DNA of 64,000 bases from Ruegeria sp. SCSIO 43209 (GCF_019904295.1 NZ_CP065359.1:707001-771000); one strand, 5' to 3'; shown: positions 9,041 to 18,354, counted from the stretch's first letter. Numbers and translations: made by a program. Notes: generated by a model from the letters alone, not told the origin.

Positions 9041-9163
9041 TCGCTGCCCAATCCGCCCTTCAGTTTGGGATTAGATCGGATTCTCATAATCCCGTATCGG
9101 ATTTTGGGTGTTTGTTAAGCTTTCTGCGATCACTTGAGAGTGTCTTTCAATCTGAGGCGACAC

Positions 9164-9751
9164 ATGCACGGGCTGATCAACAGGGCGATCCAATCCTTTG
9201 TCTGCGCCACCTACGGGCGTCAATGCTGGTTGCGCGCGACTCATACGGCCGGGCTGGGATTTGACGAGTTCGAGGCGATGTTGATCTATGACACGGAGAT
9301 ATCGACCCGAGTGCTCGACGCTTTGTGCGCTGACTTGAACCGCCCAAAATCCGAATTTCTTGAGGATTTGGGCACTTATCTGGTCTCACACTCGAACATG
9401 GAAGATCTACGCAGGTTATTGCGTTTTGGCGGGGTAACCTATTTGGAATTTTTGCATTCGCTTGATGACCTGTCGGATCGTGTCCGCCTTGCCGTGTCGG
9501 ATCTGAGGTTGCCTGATTTGGAATTGCAGGAACATTCACCCGGAGAATATCACTTGCACTGCTCTGCTGATTTGCCGGGATATTCCAGCGTCATGACCGG
9601 TGTGCTGCGCGCCATGGCGGATGACTACGGCGCGCTGGTGATCCTATCCAATGAAGGTCACCAAAGCGGGGCCGAGGTGATTTCGATCACATTGATCGAA
9701 AGCGCGTTTGCCGAAGGGCGTCACTTTGATCTCGGGGCACGTAAATCATGA
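9164..9751 (+). CDS. H-NOX (haem NO-binding) fold protein lacking the usual haem ligand
   Basis: A 195-residue protein starting MHGLINRAIQSFV, the clear H-NOX opening, with the family pattern kept to the end. Aligned by eye to known H-NOX proteins, the proximal histidine in LDNLHARV is serine here (LDDLSDRV), and the YxSxR propionate-binding motif reads HCSAD. Both standard haem contacts therefore look lost, although a histidine six residues upstream (FLHSL) and other residues might substitute. The stop overlaps the next gene as ATGA, which couples it to a GGDEF protein. H-NOX/diguanylate cyclase pairs are an established NO-to-c-di-GMP arrangement; whether this one senses NO is open. The start at 9164 was chosen over 9134 because it gives the family N terminus. 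Confidence 0.88.
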   Translation: MHGLINRAIQSFVCATYGRQCWLRATHTAGLGFDEFEAMLIYDTEISTRVLDALCADLNRPKSEFLEDLGTYLVSHSNMEDLRRLLRFGGVTYLEFLHSLDDLSDRVRLAVSDLRLPDLELQEHSPGEYHLHCSADLPGYSSVMTGVLRAMADDYGALVILSNEGHQSGAEVISITLIESAFAEGRHFDLGARKS

Positions 9752-10746
9752 TCAAGACCGCGGAGCTTGGACAGTTGCTGGACACCTTGTGCCCGATGTT
9801 CGTTCTTGTTGATGGCAAGGGTCGGGTCGAGCAGGTTGGACCAACCCTGCAGAAACTGCGCCCGGATCAACCGATGGCGGGCCAAAATTTTCTGGATATC
9901 TTTGAACTGGTGCGCCCCCGATCCATCAAGACAATTGCTGCGCTGATGACGGTGCCGGACCGAAAATTGCATCTCAGGTTTCAAGACCAGCCGCAGACGG
10001 CGTTCAAAGGTCTGATCGCGCCGTTTCCTGGCGGAAGCGGGGCGGTCATCAACCTGTCGTTTGGAATTTCGATACTGGATGCGGTACGCGACTATTCTCT
10101 GACCAGCACCGATTTCCCGGGCACTGATCTGGCCATAGAATTGTTGTATCTGGTCGAGGCAAATTCTGCCGCGATGGAAGCGTCACGCTCGCTGAACTTG
10201 CGTCTGCAAGGTGCGATGCTGGCGGCAGAAGAACAAGCCTACACGGATACGTTGACCGGGCTGAAAAATCGACGTGCGATGGATCATATTCTAGGGCATT
10301 TGATTTCGGCGAAATCGAGTTTTGCAATGATGCATCTGGATCTGGATTTCTTCAAATCAGTCAATGATCGATTGGGGCATGCTGCAGGGGACTATGTTCT
10401 GCAGCAAGCTGCAAAGATCATGCTGGACGTTACACGCAGCGACGACACGGTTGCCCGAGTCGGGGGTGATGAGTTTGTCTTGATTTTTAAGGGCATGAAC
10501 GATCGTACAAAGCTTGATGGTATTGCAGGGCGCCTGATTTCACGCCTGTGCAAGCCGATGCAGTTCGATGGGGCAACCTGCCGAATATCGGCAAGTATTG
10601 GTACAGCACTCTCGACACAATTCGAAGTGCCCAAGGCCGAAGATATTCTTCATGCCGCCGATCTGGCTTTATACGCAGCGAAACGAAGCGGGCGATCCTG
10701 CCACCGTTTCTATTGCGAGCTATCGGATGCGCAGCATTCCGGTTGA
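9748..10746 (+). CDS. Diguanylate cyclase with HNOBA-like N-terminal region
   Basis: A 332-residue protein. The first 150 residues (LLDTLCPMFVLVDGKGRVEQVGPTL...; DLAIELLYLVEANSAAMEASRSLNLRL) resemble the haem-NO-binding-associated (HNOBA) domain and its coiled coil. Then comes a GGDEF domain with intact GGDEF active site and an RxxD inhibitory site (RSDD, five residues before). It should make cyclic di-GMP and be product-inhibited. The 4-bp overlap with the H-NOX gene implies equal expression and probable physical interaction; that interaction is known for related pairs and inferred here. Confidence 0.9.
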   Translation: MIKTAELGQLLDTLCPMFVLVDGKGRVEQVGPTLQKLRPDQPMAGQNFLDIFELVRPRSIKTIAALMTVPDRKLHLRFQDQPQTAFKGLIAPFPGGSGAVINLSFGISILDAVRDYSLTSTDFPGTDLAIELLYLVEANSAAMEASRSLNLRLQGAMLAAEEQAYTDTLTGLKNRRAMDHILGHLISAKSSFAMMHLDLDFFKSVNDRLGHAAGDYVLQQAAKIMLDVTRSDDTVARVGGDEFVLIFKGMNDRTKLDGIAGRLISRLCKPMQFDGATCRISASIGTALSTQFEVPKAEDILHAADLALYAAKRSGRSCHRFYCELSDAQHSG

Positions 10747-10770
10747 CGCAGGTGGCCCCCCTTTGCTTCG

Positions 10771-11457
10771 CTACAGTGTATCCAACATCGCCGCGATGTG
10801 TCGCTTGACCTGAGGAAGCTCTGAAATCACGGGCATTACGTGTCCGTGAAAGCTGGCGCGGGCAAGTTCCTCGGGTACATCTTCCAAAACATGGCCTCCG
10901 GTGCAGGCAAAAAACGGCAGGCACAGCGCCTTGCCACCGCACCCGGTGGCGGCGTCCGCAATTGATGGGGTTTGCTCAACGAACCCGGTGCGAATGCTAT
11001 TGAACGCGGAAAGCCGACCCAGATTCTCGGCGAAACCCTTTGCGACAATGGCCGGATTGGCGCTGCGGCCCGAGCCATGTGCAGCGATCACAAGATCTGT
11101 GTCCGCCGCGCTCCAAACCCTGTTCGTCAGTTCCTGATGTATGGCCGCTGTAATCAGGGCAGGCAGTTCGGGATCGATACCCATGGGGTCCAGAATCGTG
11201 ACAGAACGCTGGCCAATCCGCTTTGGCAGAGCGCTGGTGACAAACCAGCCGCGCGCCATGAATAAGGGGTAGATAACCGTGTCGCTGGTCAATCCATCAA
11301 GGCAATTTTCCAACGCCTGCGGGGCTGCCAATGTGGCCGACGATACCGAAACCCGTTGACATAACTCATCTACCTCTCGCGCAAAGGCTACTAGCGCAGC
11401 TTCTGCAGGTGCAGGGTCCGAGGGTTGGCCATGGGCGACGATAACGGCGTGTGTCAT
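10771..11457 (-). CDS. CbiX/SirB-type chelatase-like protein
   Basis: 228 residues built from two similar halves, each opening with a hydrophobic strand and AHG: VIVAHGQP at the N terminus and LVIAAHGSGR near residue 125. These are the metal/tetrapyrrole-binding histidines of class II chelatases (CbiX, SirB, CbiK). The protein may insert cobalt, iron or nickel into a tetrapyrrole. No cobalamin or sirohaem gene is next to it, so the substrate is open. It converges on the GGDEF gene and lies 72 bp downstream of the AEC transporter gene on the same strand. Confidence 0.82.
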   Translation of the reverse strand: MTHAVIVAHGQPSDPAPAEAALVAFAREVDELCQRVSVSSATLAAPQALENCLDGLTSDTVIYPLFMARGWFVTSALPKRIGQRSVTILDPMGIDPELPALITAAIHQELTNRVWSAADTDLVIAAHGSGRSANPAIVAKGFAENLGRLSAFNSIRTGFVEQTPSIADAATGCGGKALCLPFFACTGGHVLEDVPEELARASFHGHVMPVISELPQVKRHIAAMLDTL

Positions 11458-11529
11458 GCAGGGCTCCGGATAGGTTCTGCGATAGATGTATTGCTGGTGG
11501 GCAGAGTCAATGCGGTGTTGGCAATTTCG

Positions 11530-12462
11530 TCATCCCAGTAGAGTCAGCCACAACCAGACCGTCAATATTGACGCGGTCGTTCCGATCAGAACCGACGACG
11601 CGGCCACACGTTTGGCATGTCCGTACATGTTTGCGAAGATGTAGCTATTGATCCCCGGCGCCATCGCTGCGGTAAGAACGCCCGAGCGGAACAGGTCTTG
11701 CGGCAACGCCAGAGATGACCCGAAGAACCAAACCAGGCTCGGGTGCAGCATCAATGAGATACAGCAGACGAAAATAATGGTACGCAGATCGCCCTCGGGT
11801 CGGTACTTAACCAGCACACCCCCCAGCGCGAACAGGGCACCGGGCAAGGCCGCGCGGGTGATCAGGTTCAAGGCTTCGTCCACAACTCCGGGTATGGCCA
11901 GTCCAGTGAGGTTTACGACAAACCCCAACGAGATCCCAAGAATGAGTGCATTCTTGAACATGGCCGACAGCACGGATTTCAACATCAGCACTCCGCCGTT
12001 GCCGCGGTTTCGAAGCACCTCCATCACCGTGATGCCGAGGCAATAGCAAAAGGGTGAGTGGAACGCGATGATTGTGAAGTTGCCAACTAAATTTTCGACC
12101 CCATAGGCGCGCTCGGTAATAGGCAACCCCAAGAGGACCGAGTTTGAAAACAGACAGCAAAATCCAATAGCAACCGAATCCTCCCACGCTCGTCCGAAGA
12201 TCAGGCGCGCACCGATCATACCAGCGACAAAACACAGACCAGCTGCTGAATAGAAACTGACCAAAAGCCGAGGATCGAAGCTGGTGCCGAGATCGAGATT
12301 GGCAATGGCGAGAAACAGTAGGCAGGGAATGGCAAAGTTCTGCGTGAAACTCATTAACCCATCGATATGGGTTTCGCGAAAATAGCCGAACCTCGTCGCC
12401 GTGTATCCGGCACCGATGACCAGAAACACCGGCAGGATGACATCAATCAGGCTTTGTAACAT
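11530..12462 (-). CDS. AEC family transporter (auxin efflux carrier-like)
   Basis: A 310-residue integral membrane protein with about ten hydrophobic segments in two halves. The N-terminal half opens with VILPVFLVIGAGYTATRFGYF and contains NSVLLGLPI, typical of the AEC family of organic-acid or auxin-like permeases. The C-terminal half carries the conserved APGINSYIFANMYG. The gene is monocistronic or at the end of the upstream minus-strand operon (45 bp gap). Substrate is unknown. Confidence 0.88.
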   Translation of the reverse strand: MLQSLIDVILPVFLVIGAGYTATRFGYFRETHIDGLMSFTQNFAIPCLLFLAIANLDLGTSFDPRLLVSFYSAAGLCFVAGMIGARLIFGRAWEDSVAIGFCCLFSNSVLLGLPITERAYGVENLVGNFTIIAFHSPFCYCLGITVMEVLRNRGNGGVLMLKSVLSAMFKNALILGISLGFVVNLTGLAIPGVVDEALNLITRAALPGALFALGGVLVKYRPEGDLRTIIFVCCISLMLHPSLVWFFGSSLALPQDLFRSGVLTAAMAPGINSYIFANMYGHAKRVAASSVLIGTTASILTVWLWLTLLG

Positions 12463-12506
12463 GGCGGCGCCATACGGGGTATCGTAAGCGCGTGCAGCAG
12501 CATGCC

Positions 12507-13304
12507 TTACAGGGCGTGCCGGATCACCATGCCATCATAGGCAGGCGTGATATGATCCGGTGTTTCCGCATCGACCGTCGCATAATCCAGATCGATATGC
12601 ATGTTGGTCAAAACGGCGCGTTTTGGTTTCAATTGGTCGATCCACTCCAGCGTCTTTTCCAGATGGGCATGGGTTGGATGCGGGGAACGACGCAGAGCGT
12701 CAATAATCAGGCAGTCCAGATTCGCCAGTTCAGTCATGCTCTCATCATAAAGCTCTGCTACATCAGGCAGATAGACGATGTTTCCCATTCTAAAGCCAAG
12801 CGCATCAATCGATCCGTGGTTCACGCGAAATGGCCGAATCGGGATCGTGCCGCCTGGGCCGGGAATTTCGAACGGCCCATTGATTGTCTTGAGGTCGAGT
12901 ATGGGCGGATAGGGCGATCCCTCGGGCTGAACGAAGGCATAGCCAAACCGGCTGAGCAGATCGTTCTGCGTGTCACCATCGGCCCAGACGGGGACGCGGG
13001 TTTTCATATTGAAAACGATCATCCGCAGATCGTCGATCCCATTCATGTGGTCCGCGTGGGAATGCGTATAGACGACACCATCCAATCGCCCAGTCCCGGT
13101 GTCCAGCAATTGGCTACGCATATCCGGTGAGGTGTCGATCAGAACCGACGTAGTCCCATCCGGCCCGTCCCGTTCGACCAGTAACGAGCATCGCCGCCGC
13201 TGGTTTTTCGGGTTTTCCGGATCACAATCGCCCCAATGCCCCCCGAGACGGGGGACGCCACCGGATGACCCGCAGCCCAGAATTGTCAGGCGCAGCTCGC
13301 TCAT
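12507..13304 (-). CDS. MBL-fold metallo-hydrolase, PhnP-like
   Basis: A 265-residue metallo-beta-lactamase fold hydrolase with the N-terminal GCGSSGGVPR and the zinc motif HSHADHMNGIDDLR. Both are characteristic of the PhnP/RNase Z-related branch that hydrolyses cyclic phosphates or phosphodiesters. Its start overlaps the TatD stop by 4 bp (ATGA), so it is the last gene of the lipoprotein-dac-tmk-holB-tatD operon. No other phosphonate gene is nearby, so a C-P lyase role is not supported. Confidence 0.9.
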   Translation of the reverse strand: MSELRLTILGCGSSGGVPRLGGHWGDCDPENPKNQRRRCSLLVERDGPDGTTSVLIDTSPDMRSQLLDTGTGRLDGVVYTHSHADHMNGIDDLRMIVFNMKTRVPVWADGDTQNDLLSRFGYAFVQPEGSPYPPILDLKTINGPFEIPGPGGTIPIRPFRVNHGSIDALGFRMGNIVYLPDVAELYDESMTELANLDCLIIDALRRSPHPTHAHLEKTLEWIDQLKPKRAVLTNMHIDLDYATVDAETPDHITPAYDGMVIRHAL

Positions 13305-14107
13305 GCAGCCGCCTTGTATGTGGCGGCTTTAGTGAAGAGCCGATCAAAATTGGCCTGCGTTTTTGCGGCGAAATCTGCGTAATCCAATCCGAAGACCTCA
13401 GCCCCTTTACGGGCGGTGTGTGCGGTATAGGCGGGCTCATTCCGTTTACCGCGATATGGTGGGGGGGCAAGATAGGGCGCATCGGTTTCGACCAGAATTC
13501 GGTCAACAGGTGCCGAAGCGAAGATATCGCGCAGTTCCTGGCTTCTTGGGAAGGCCGCGATGCCGGACATGGACAGGTAAAAGCCCAGATCAAGCGCGGC
13601 CCGGGCCAGTTCAGCCGATGAAGAGAAACAATGCATGACGCAGGAATAGGGCGCATTGCGATGCTCTTCGGCCAGAATGCGGGCCATGTCGTCATCAGCA
13701 GCGCGCGCGTGGATGATCAATGGCAGGCCAGTGCGCTGGGCGGCCTCGATATGGATGCGCAGTGATTGTTTCTGCACATCCGCCGACTCGGCCGTGTAGT
13801 GATAATCAAGCCCGCTTTCCCCAATGCCCACGAACTTGGGATGCTTAGCCAATGCGACCAGCTCATCGACCGCGGCCATCGGCTCATCAGCGGCGCTCAT
13901 CGGGTGGGTGCCTGCAGCGTAGAAGACTGGGGCGTGAGCCTCGGCGATGGCGCGCACAGCGGGTTCGTTGCGCAGCCGGGTGCAGATGGTCACCATGCGG
14001 GTCACGCCAGCCTCGGCAGCGCGGGCGACGATATCATCCAACTGACCGTCGAAATCAGGGAAATCCAGATGGCAGTGGCTGTCGGTAATTTCGGGGGTGA
14101 GGCTCAT
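13301..14107 (-). CDS. tatD: TatD family metal-dependent hydrolase
   Basis: 268 residues with the amidohydrolase-type metal motif DSHCHLDF at residues 9-16, GIGESGLDYHY, LIIHARAADDD, CVMHCFSSS and LVETDAPYLAPPPYRGKRNEP. These are the full TatD DNase family signature. Members are 3'-5' exonucleases or D-aminoacyl hydrolases. The gene overlaps holB by 1 bp (TGATG) and the MBL gene by 4 bp, a junction style seen in this operon throughout. Confidence 0.95.
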   Translation of the reverse strand: MSLTPEITDSHCHLDFPDFDGQLDDIVARAAEAGVTRMVTICTRLRNEPAVRAIAEAHAPVFYAAGTHPMSAADEPMAAVDELVALAKHPKFVGIGESGLDYHYTAESADVQKQSLRIHIEAAQRTGLPLIIHARAADDDMARILAEEHRNAPYSCVMHCFSSSAELARAALDLGFYLSMSGIAAFPRSQELRDIFASAPVDRILVETDAPYLAPPPYRGKRNEPAYTAHTARKGAEVFGLDYADFAAKTQANFDRLFTKAATYKAAA

Positions 14108-15225
14108 CAGCTGTGACCGGCGGTTTCCTGTATCTTGAACACCGTATCTAGGACAAGCGAGGCAGGGTCAAGGTTCACCGCCTGCCCGTGTCGTGCGCGC
14201 GCCGTGATGAGCGCGGCGACCTCCGCCCATTGGCGGGCCTTGTGCTGCGAGTTAGAGAGGCGCGACAGAGTTTCAGCCTCATTCGGGGCGGCCTCGGGTA
14301 TGGAGGCGGCACCTTTTGCACCTGTCAGCGCCAAACGCGAGAGCGCAACGTCGATCAGTGAAAGCAGCAGATCAAACCGTTCGGCAGCCCCCCGCTGAGC
14401 TGCCGCTTCTGCCAGTTTCAGGGCGCGCTGGCGGTCGAGCCGGGGAAGGGAGCCCAGAATTGCAATCAGCTCGGCATAAAGCTCTAGCCCGCCGAGATTG
14501 ATCAAGCGGACGGCATCACCCACTGAACCGGCGGCGAGGGCTGCCAAATGCTCGGCCCGACTAGGGATTTCTGTGCCGGTCTGCGCTAGCGCGGCCTGCA
14601 TGTCATCTGCGCCAAGGGGTGAAAGCCGCAGCGTGCGGCAACGCGAACGGATGGTCGGCAGCAGGCGCGAAGGTTGGTGTGAAACCAGCAGCAGCGTCGT
14701 GCGCGCTGGGGGTTCTTCGAGCATTTTCAGCAGCGCATTGGCGGCGCTGACATTCATTTCATCCGCTGAATCGACGATAACAACCCGGCGACCACCATCG
14801 GCAGAGGACAGGCCGAAGAACTTGCCCAGTTTGCGGATGTCATCGACAACAATTTCGTTGCGCAACCGTCCCTGATCGTTGACGGACCGGGTGATTGCGG
14901 CAAGGCCGGGCTCGGCCCCCGCCTGGATACGGTGTGCGACAGGGTGGCCCGGGTCGATGTCCAACGTCTCAGGCGCAGGAGGGGCACCAAACAACCCGCC
15001 TTCATCTGCCGGAGGTGTGGCCAACAAAAACTGTGCAATGCGCCAGGCAAGGGTAGCCTTGCCCACGCCGCGCGGCCCCGTTAGCAACCAGCCGTGGTGC
15101 AGCCGGTCCGAGTTATACGCGGTTAAAAACGCCTCTTGGGCCGCATCCTGTCCGAACAGCTTGAGAGTTTCGCGCGGATGCGGGGCACCAGGGGCCTGAT
15201 CCGGTGTTTGGATATCGTCGCTCAT
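14107..15225 (-). CDS. holB: DNA polymerase III subunit delta prime
   Basis: A 372-residue AAA+ protein with P-loop GPRGVGKAT (near residue 50), the NALLKMLEEPPARTTLLLVSH box typical of clamp-loader subunits, and the SRC motif in TIRSRCRTLRLSPL. It is part of the clamp loader that places the beta clamp on DNA. It sits between tmk and tatD, a common order in alphaproteobacteria. The start is 1 bp from the tmk stop (15227). Confidence 0.95.
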   Translation of the reverse strand: MSDDIQTPDQAPGAPHPRETLKLFGQDAAQEAFLTAYNSDRLHHGWLLTGPRGVGKATLAWRIAQFLLATPPADEGGLFGAPPAPETLDIDPGHPVAHRIQAGAEPGLAAITRSVNDQGRLRNEIVVDDIRKLGKFFGLSSADGGRRVVIVDSADEMNVSAANALLKMLEEPPARTTLLLVSHQPSRLLPTIRSRCRTLRLSPLGADDMQAALAQTGTEIPSRAEHLAALAAGSVGDAVRLINLGGLELYAELIAILGSLPRLDRQRALKLAEAAAQRGAAERFDLLLSLIDVALSRLALTGAKGAASIPEAAPNEAETLSRLSNSQHKARQWAEVAALITARARHGQAVNLDPASLVLDTVFKIQETAGHS

Positions 15226-15226
15226 G

Positions 15227-15859
15227 TCAGCTCAATTGCAGGGACGCCATGACAATATCTGTCACATCCCGCGCAACGCTGTCCATGTCCCGATTGCCGT
15301 CGACCACGTGGAAACGGTCAGAGAATTCTTGGGCCAGACCCAGAAAACCTGCCCGCATCTGTTGTTGAAGATCCAAACCGAAATCTTCGAATCGTTCTTC
15401 GGTGCCCTGACGACCTTTGGCGCGCAACAGACCGGTTTCCGGGTCCATATCGATCAGCAAGGTCATATCTGGCTCTCGCCGGATCATCAAGCTGTGCAAC
15501 TGATCCACCAAACCCCGCAGATCGCCGCGCGACAGACCTTGATACATCCGGGTACTGTCGGCAAAGCGATCGCAGATCACAACCTTGCCCTCTGCCAACG
15601 CGGGTTCAATCGTGCGCTCAAGATGATCGCGCCGGGCAGCGGTGAACAGCAGGATCTCGGTCTCGGCCGACCAGCGGTCCGGATCACCCTGCAGCACAAG
15701 GCTGCGAATTTCTTCTGCCCCGTCCGATCCGCCGGGCTCGCGCGTCAGAACGACGTCGCGGCCTTGATGCCGCAAGTGCTCGGCCAGCAGGCGCGCCTGC
15801 GTGGACTTGCCTGATCCGTCAATGCCTTCGAAGGTCAGAAACGTTCCGCGCGCTGTCAC
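15227..15859 (-). CDS. tmk: Thymidylate kinase
   Basis: 210 residues. The P-loop FEGIDGSGKST, the DRF/S motif ICDRFADSTRMYQG and the lid-like arginine region GRQGTEERFE identify dTMP kinase, which makes dTDP for DNA synthesis. The start overlaps the carboxypeptidase stop by 4 bp (ATGA). Length is normal. Confidence 0.97.
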   Translation of the reverse strand: MTARGTFLTFEGIDGSGKSTQARLLAEHLRHQGRDVVLTREPGGSDGAEEIRSLVLQGDPDRWSAETEILLFTAARRDHLERTIEPALAEGKVVICDRFADSTRMYQGLSRGDLRGLVDQLHSLMIRREPDMTLLIDMDPETGLLRAKGRQGTEERFEDFGLDLQQQMRAGFLGLAQEFSDRFHVVDGNRDMDSVARDVTDIVMASLQLS

Positions 15860-17022
15860 ATTTGCTCCAGCGGGGTGTTGATCACTTCTTTCAGAACGAT
15901 GCCACCCACGGTCAACATACGCACGACAAACCCGCCCAAGGGAACATCCTTTTCCGCCACCAGCGGGCGGCGGATTTCGGGCAATCCTTCGGGTTGGATC
16001 ACCAGCTCGGCCAATTGCTGGCCTTTGCTGACCGGTGCGTTGATAGGGCCGTCATAGACAACATCGGCCTTGATGTCCTTGTCGCCCAAAACGGGGAACA
16101 GCAGGGTCAGATCACCCTCGGGCACCAATCCCACAGTCTTTTCCGCCCCCATCCAAAGCTTGGCCTGGGCTACCGGTTCTTCTGATTTGGCAACTGTCCT
16201 CTCGACAAAATTTCGAAACGACCAGTTAACCACGGCCTCAGCCTCCTCTGCGCGCTTGGCGGTGCTGTCGAGCCCTGAAAGAACAAAGACAACCCGTCGG
16301 TCGCCTTGTTTGGCAGAACCGACCAAACCATATCCTGCCTCTTGAGTATGGCCCGTCTTGAGGCCATCGGCCCCGATATCCAGCTTCAGCAGCGGATTGC
16401 GGTTCCGCGCGTTCGAGGGCGCTCGGCCATCGAATTCGAACTCTTCTTCGGCAAACAGGGGATAGTACTCGGGGAAATCGGTGATCAGCCGGTCGGCCAG
16501 AACTGCCAGATCGTGCACTGACATCATGTGCCCAGCAGCAGGCCAGCCGTTGGAATTGGCAAAGTTCGAGTTGTTCATGCCCATCTGCTGCGCCCGCTGA
16601 GTCATGAAACGGGCGAATCCGGCTTCGCTTCCGTCGGGGCTGAGCGCTTCGGCGATCACGACACAGGCGTCATTGCCCGAAAGCACGATGATCCCGCGCA
16701 AAAGATCCTCGACCCGGACACGATCCTGCGTGTTCAGGAACATGGTCGAGCCGCCATAGCTCATTGCATGCTCCGAGACGGGCAAAGTTTCGTCCAGCGT
16801 CAAACGGCCATCGCGCAAGGCTTCAAACGCCACATAAAGCGTCATGAGTTTCGACATGGACGCTGGAGGCAGAGGCTGATCGGCGTCTTTAGACAACAGC
16901 ACAGTGCCGGTTTTCTGGTCCATCACATAAGCCGCACGCGCGGTGGTGTCGAAGGCATGGGCGGGCAGTGCCAACAGCGCCAACCCGAGGGCCAGTGTGG
17001 TGGATCGCAAAGCGGAAAGCAT
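15856..17022 (-). CDS. D-alanyl-D-alanine carboxypeptidase (DacC/DacF-type PBP)
   Basis: About 388 residues: signal peptide (LALGLALLALPAHAF), then a penicillin-binding transpeptidase fold with SMSK (catalytic serine and lysine), SGN and KTG motifs, and a C-terminal beta domain (PBP5_C-like). It trims the terminal D-Ala from peptidoglycan pentapeptides in the periplasm. AGGAGG lies six bases before the ATG at 17022 and three before the ATG at 17025; the former spacing is more usual. It belongs to the operon with the upstream SPOR lipoprotein, which fits a cell-wall role. Confidence 0.94.
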   Translation of the reverse strand: MLSALRSTTLALGLALLALPAHAFDTTARAAYVMDQKTGTVLLSKDADQPLPPASMSKLMTLYVAFEALRDGRLTLDETLPVSEHAMSYGGSTMFLNTQDRVRVEDLLRGIIVLSGNDACVVIAEALSPDGSEAGFARFMTQRAQQMGMNNSNFANSNGWPAAGHMMSVHDLAVLADRLITDFPEYYPLFAEEEFEFDGRAPSNARNRNPLLKLDIGADGLKTGHTQEAGYGLVGSAKQGDRRVVFVLSGLDSTAKRAEEAEAVVNWSFRNFVERTVAKSEEPVAQAKLWMGAEKTVGLVPEGDLTLLFPVLGDKDIKADVVYDGPINAPVSKGQQLAELVIQPEGLPEIRRPLVAEKDVPLGGFVVRMLTVGGIVLKEVINTPLEQM

Positions 17023-17040
17023 CATGGGCCTCCTGTTTGA

Positions 17041-18354
17041 TCAGTTCTTCGCCGTGAAAGCATCGGTAAACCCAAGGTCTTTCACATCGTTCAACATCGC
17101 CCGGCGTTCCGCGCGGGTTGCAACGGGTCCAACCAAAACGCGCCAGACCGACTTGTCCTCGCTTTTCAGTTCCATGACTTCGGCAGCCATGCCATTGCGC
17201 CGGATCTTGTCCACCGCGCTCTTGGCGTTGGATTCTACGCTGAATGTGCCCGCCTGAACAAAAGGTTTTGCCAACCCACTTGTCGCCGCAGCACTCGCCG
17301 TCGCTGGTGCGGCCGCCGTTGGTTCAGAGGCCTCGATGGCCGCTGCCGCTCCGGCAATCGGGTCCAGAGGCGTTTCGGTGATTGCGTTAGGGTCTTTCTT
17401 TTGCCACCACTTGCGCTTGGCCGGTTTTTCAGCCGGTGCCGTCAGTTCGGGATCCGACAATGCTGCCGTCTGTGTTTCTGACGAAGGGGATTCGGTCCCG
17501 GCAGCAGCTGCGGTTGCTGCGCCAGCTGCTGCGACTGCAGTCTCGTCGCTTGGCTTTTTCTGCCACCATTTGCGTTTGGCCGGTTTCTCTGGGGCTGGTG
17601 CCTCATTCGCGGCCAATTCACTGGTCGGTGCTTCTGCATTGGTCGGGGCTTCTGCACTGGGCGCATCTTCATCCGACGATGCAACAACGGCGGCCCCGGC
17701 AACGACCGCAGCTCCGGTCGCTGCTTCGGTGCTTGGCTTTTTCTGCCACCATTTCCGCTTTTGAGGCTTTTCAGCAGCGCCCGTTTCCGACGCTTCTGCG
17801 GTGTCGGTTGTTTCCGAACTCTCTGCACTATCTGTCTCTTCGGCAGGTTCCGCGGCGACAGGTGCAGGGGGTTCTTCAATAGCCTCACGTCGCAACGCGA
17901 CAACCTGCACCCTGGTTGGAGCACCAGCCAGCATTCCCAATTGCTCGGCAGCGGATGACGAGACCTGCAGCGCGGGTCCCGGCAAATTCCGCTCACGGCG
18001 GAACAGGGCACCCGTTACCGATTTGTTGTTGGCTGTATTCTTGATCAGCACCCGCTCGGGTTGAGTCACATCAGGGTGCGCCACCCAGATACCACCCAGC
18101 GATGGCCGCCCGTCCCACAACCCTGCTTCGGTGACCTGAAAAACCTCGGGGGCTTCAACATCGCGCTGATTGGTCGCGGCAGCCTCGGGGAACAGTTCGA
18201 ACCGGTTTGTGTTGTCCGCATCTTCGGCGGCCGTATCCTCAGGCGGGTCCTCTGTTGTAAGTAGCCCTTCTTCGCATCCAGCCAATGCTGCCATGGTCAC
18301 GACCAAAATTGCCAGCCGTTGTGGCCCAAAGCGTGTGCCCGTAGCTCGCTCCAT
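17041..18354 (-). CDS. SPOR-domain lipoprotein with low-complexity linker
   Basis: 437 residues. It begins with a lipoprotein signal (lipobox LAGC, cysteine about residue 27), then a globular part around DGRPSLGGIWVAHPDVTQPERVLI. A long Ala/Glu/Thr-rich linker holds three copies of KRKWWQKK, and the C-terminal SPOR domain (PFVQAGTFSVESNAKSAVDKI...VGPVATRAERR) should bind denuded peptidoglycan. It lies 18 bp upstream of the carboxypeptidase gene. Start 18354 gives the proper signal peptide, whereas the frame open to 18534 adds a non-signal N terminus. It may be related to RlpA, but no RlpA double-psi barrel was recognised with certainty. Confidence 0.86.
   Translation of the reverse strand: MERATGTRFGPQRLAILVVTMAALAGCEEGLLTTEDPPEDTAAEDADNTNRFELFPEAAATNQRDVEAPEVFQVTEAGLWDGRPSLGGIWVAHPDVTQPERVLIKNTANNKSVTGALFRRERNLPGPALQVSSSAAEQLGMLAGAPTRVQVVALRREAIEEPPAPVAAEPAEETDSAESSETTDTAEASETGAAEKPQKRKWWQKKPSTEAATGAAVVAGAAVVASSDEDAPSAEAPTNAEAPTSELAANEAPAPEKPAKRKWWQKKPSDETAVAAAGAATAAAAGTESPSSETQTAALSDPELTAPAEKPAKRKWWQKKDPNAITETPLDPIAGAAAAIEASEPTAAAPATASAAATSGLAKPFVQAGTFSVESNAKSAVDKIRRNGMAAEVMELKSEDKSVWRVLVGPVATRAERRAMLNDVKDLGFTDAFTAKN

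Noticed and set aside
12507..13304. Phosphonate (C-P lyase) operon member PhnP
   Set aside because: The MBL motif fits PhnP-like proteins, but the operon context is housekeeping and no other phn gene is present.
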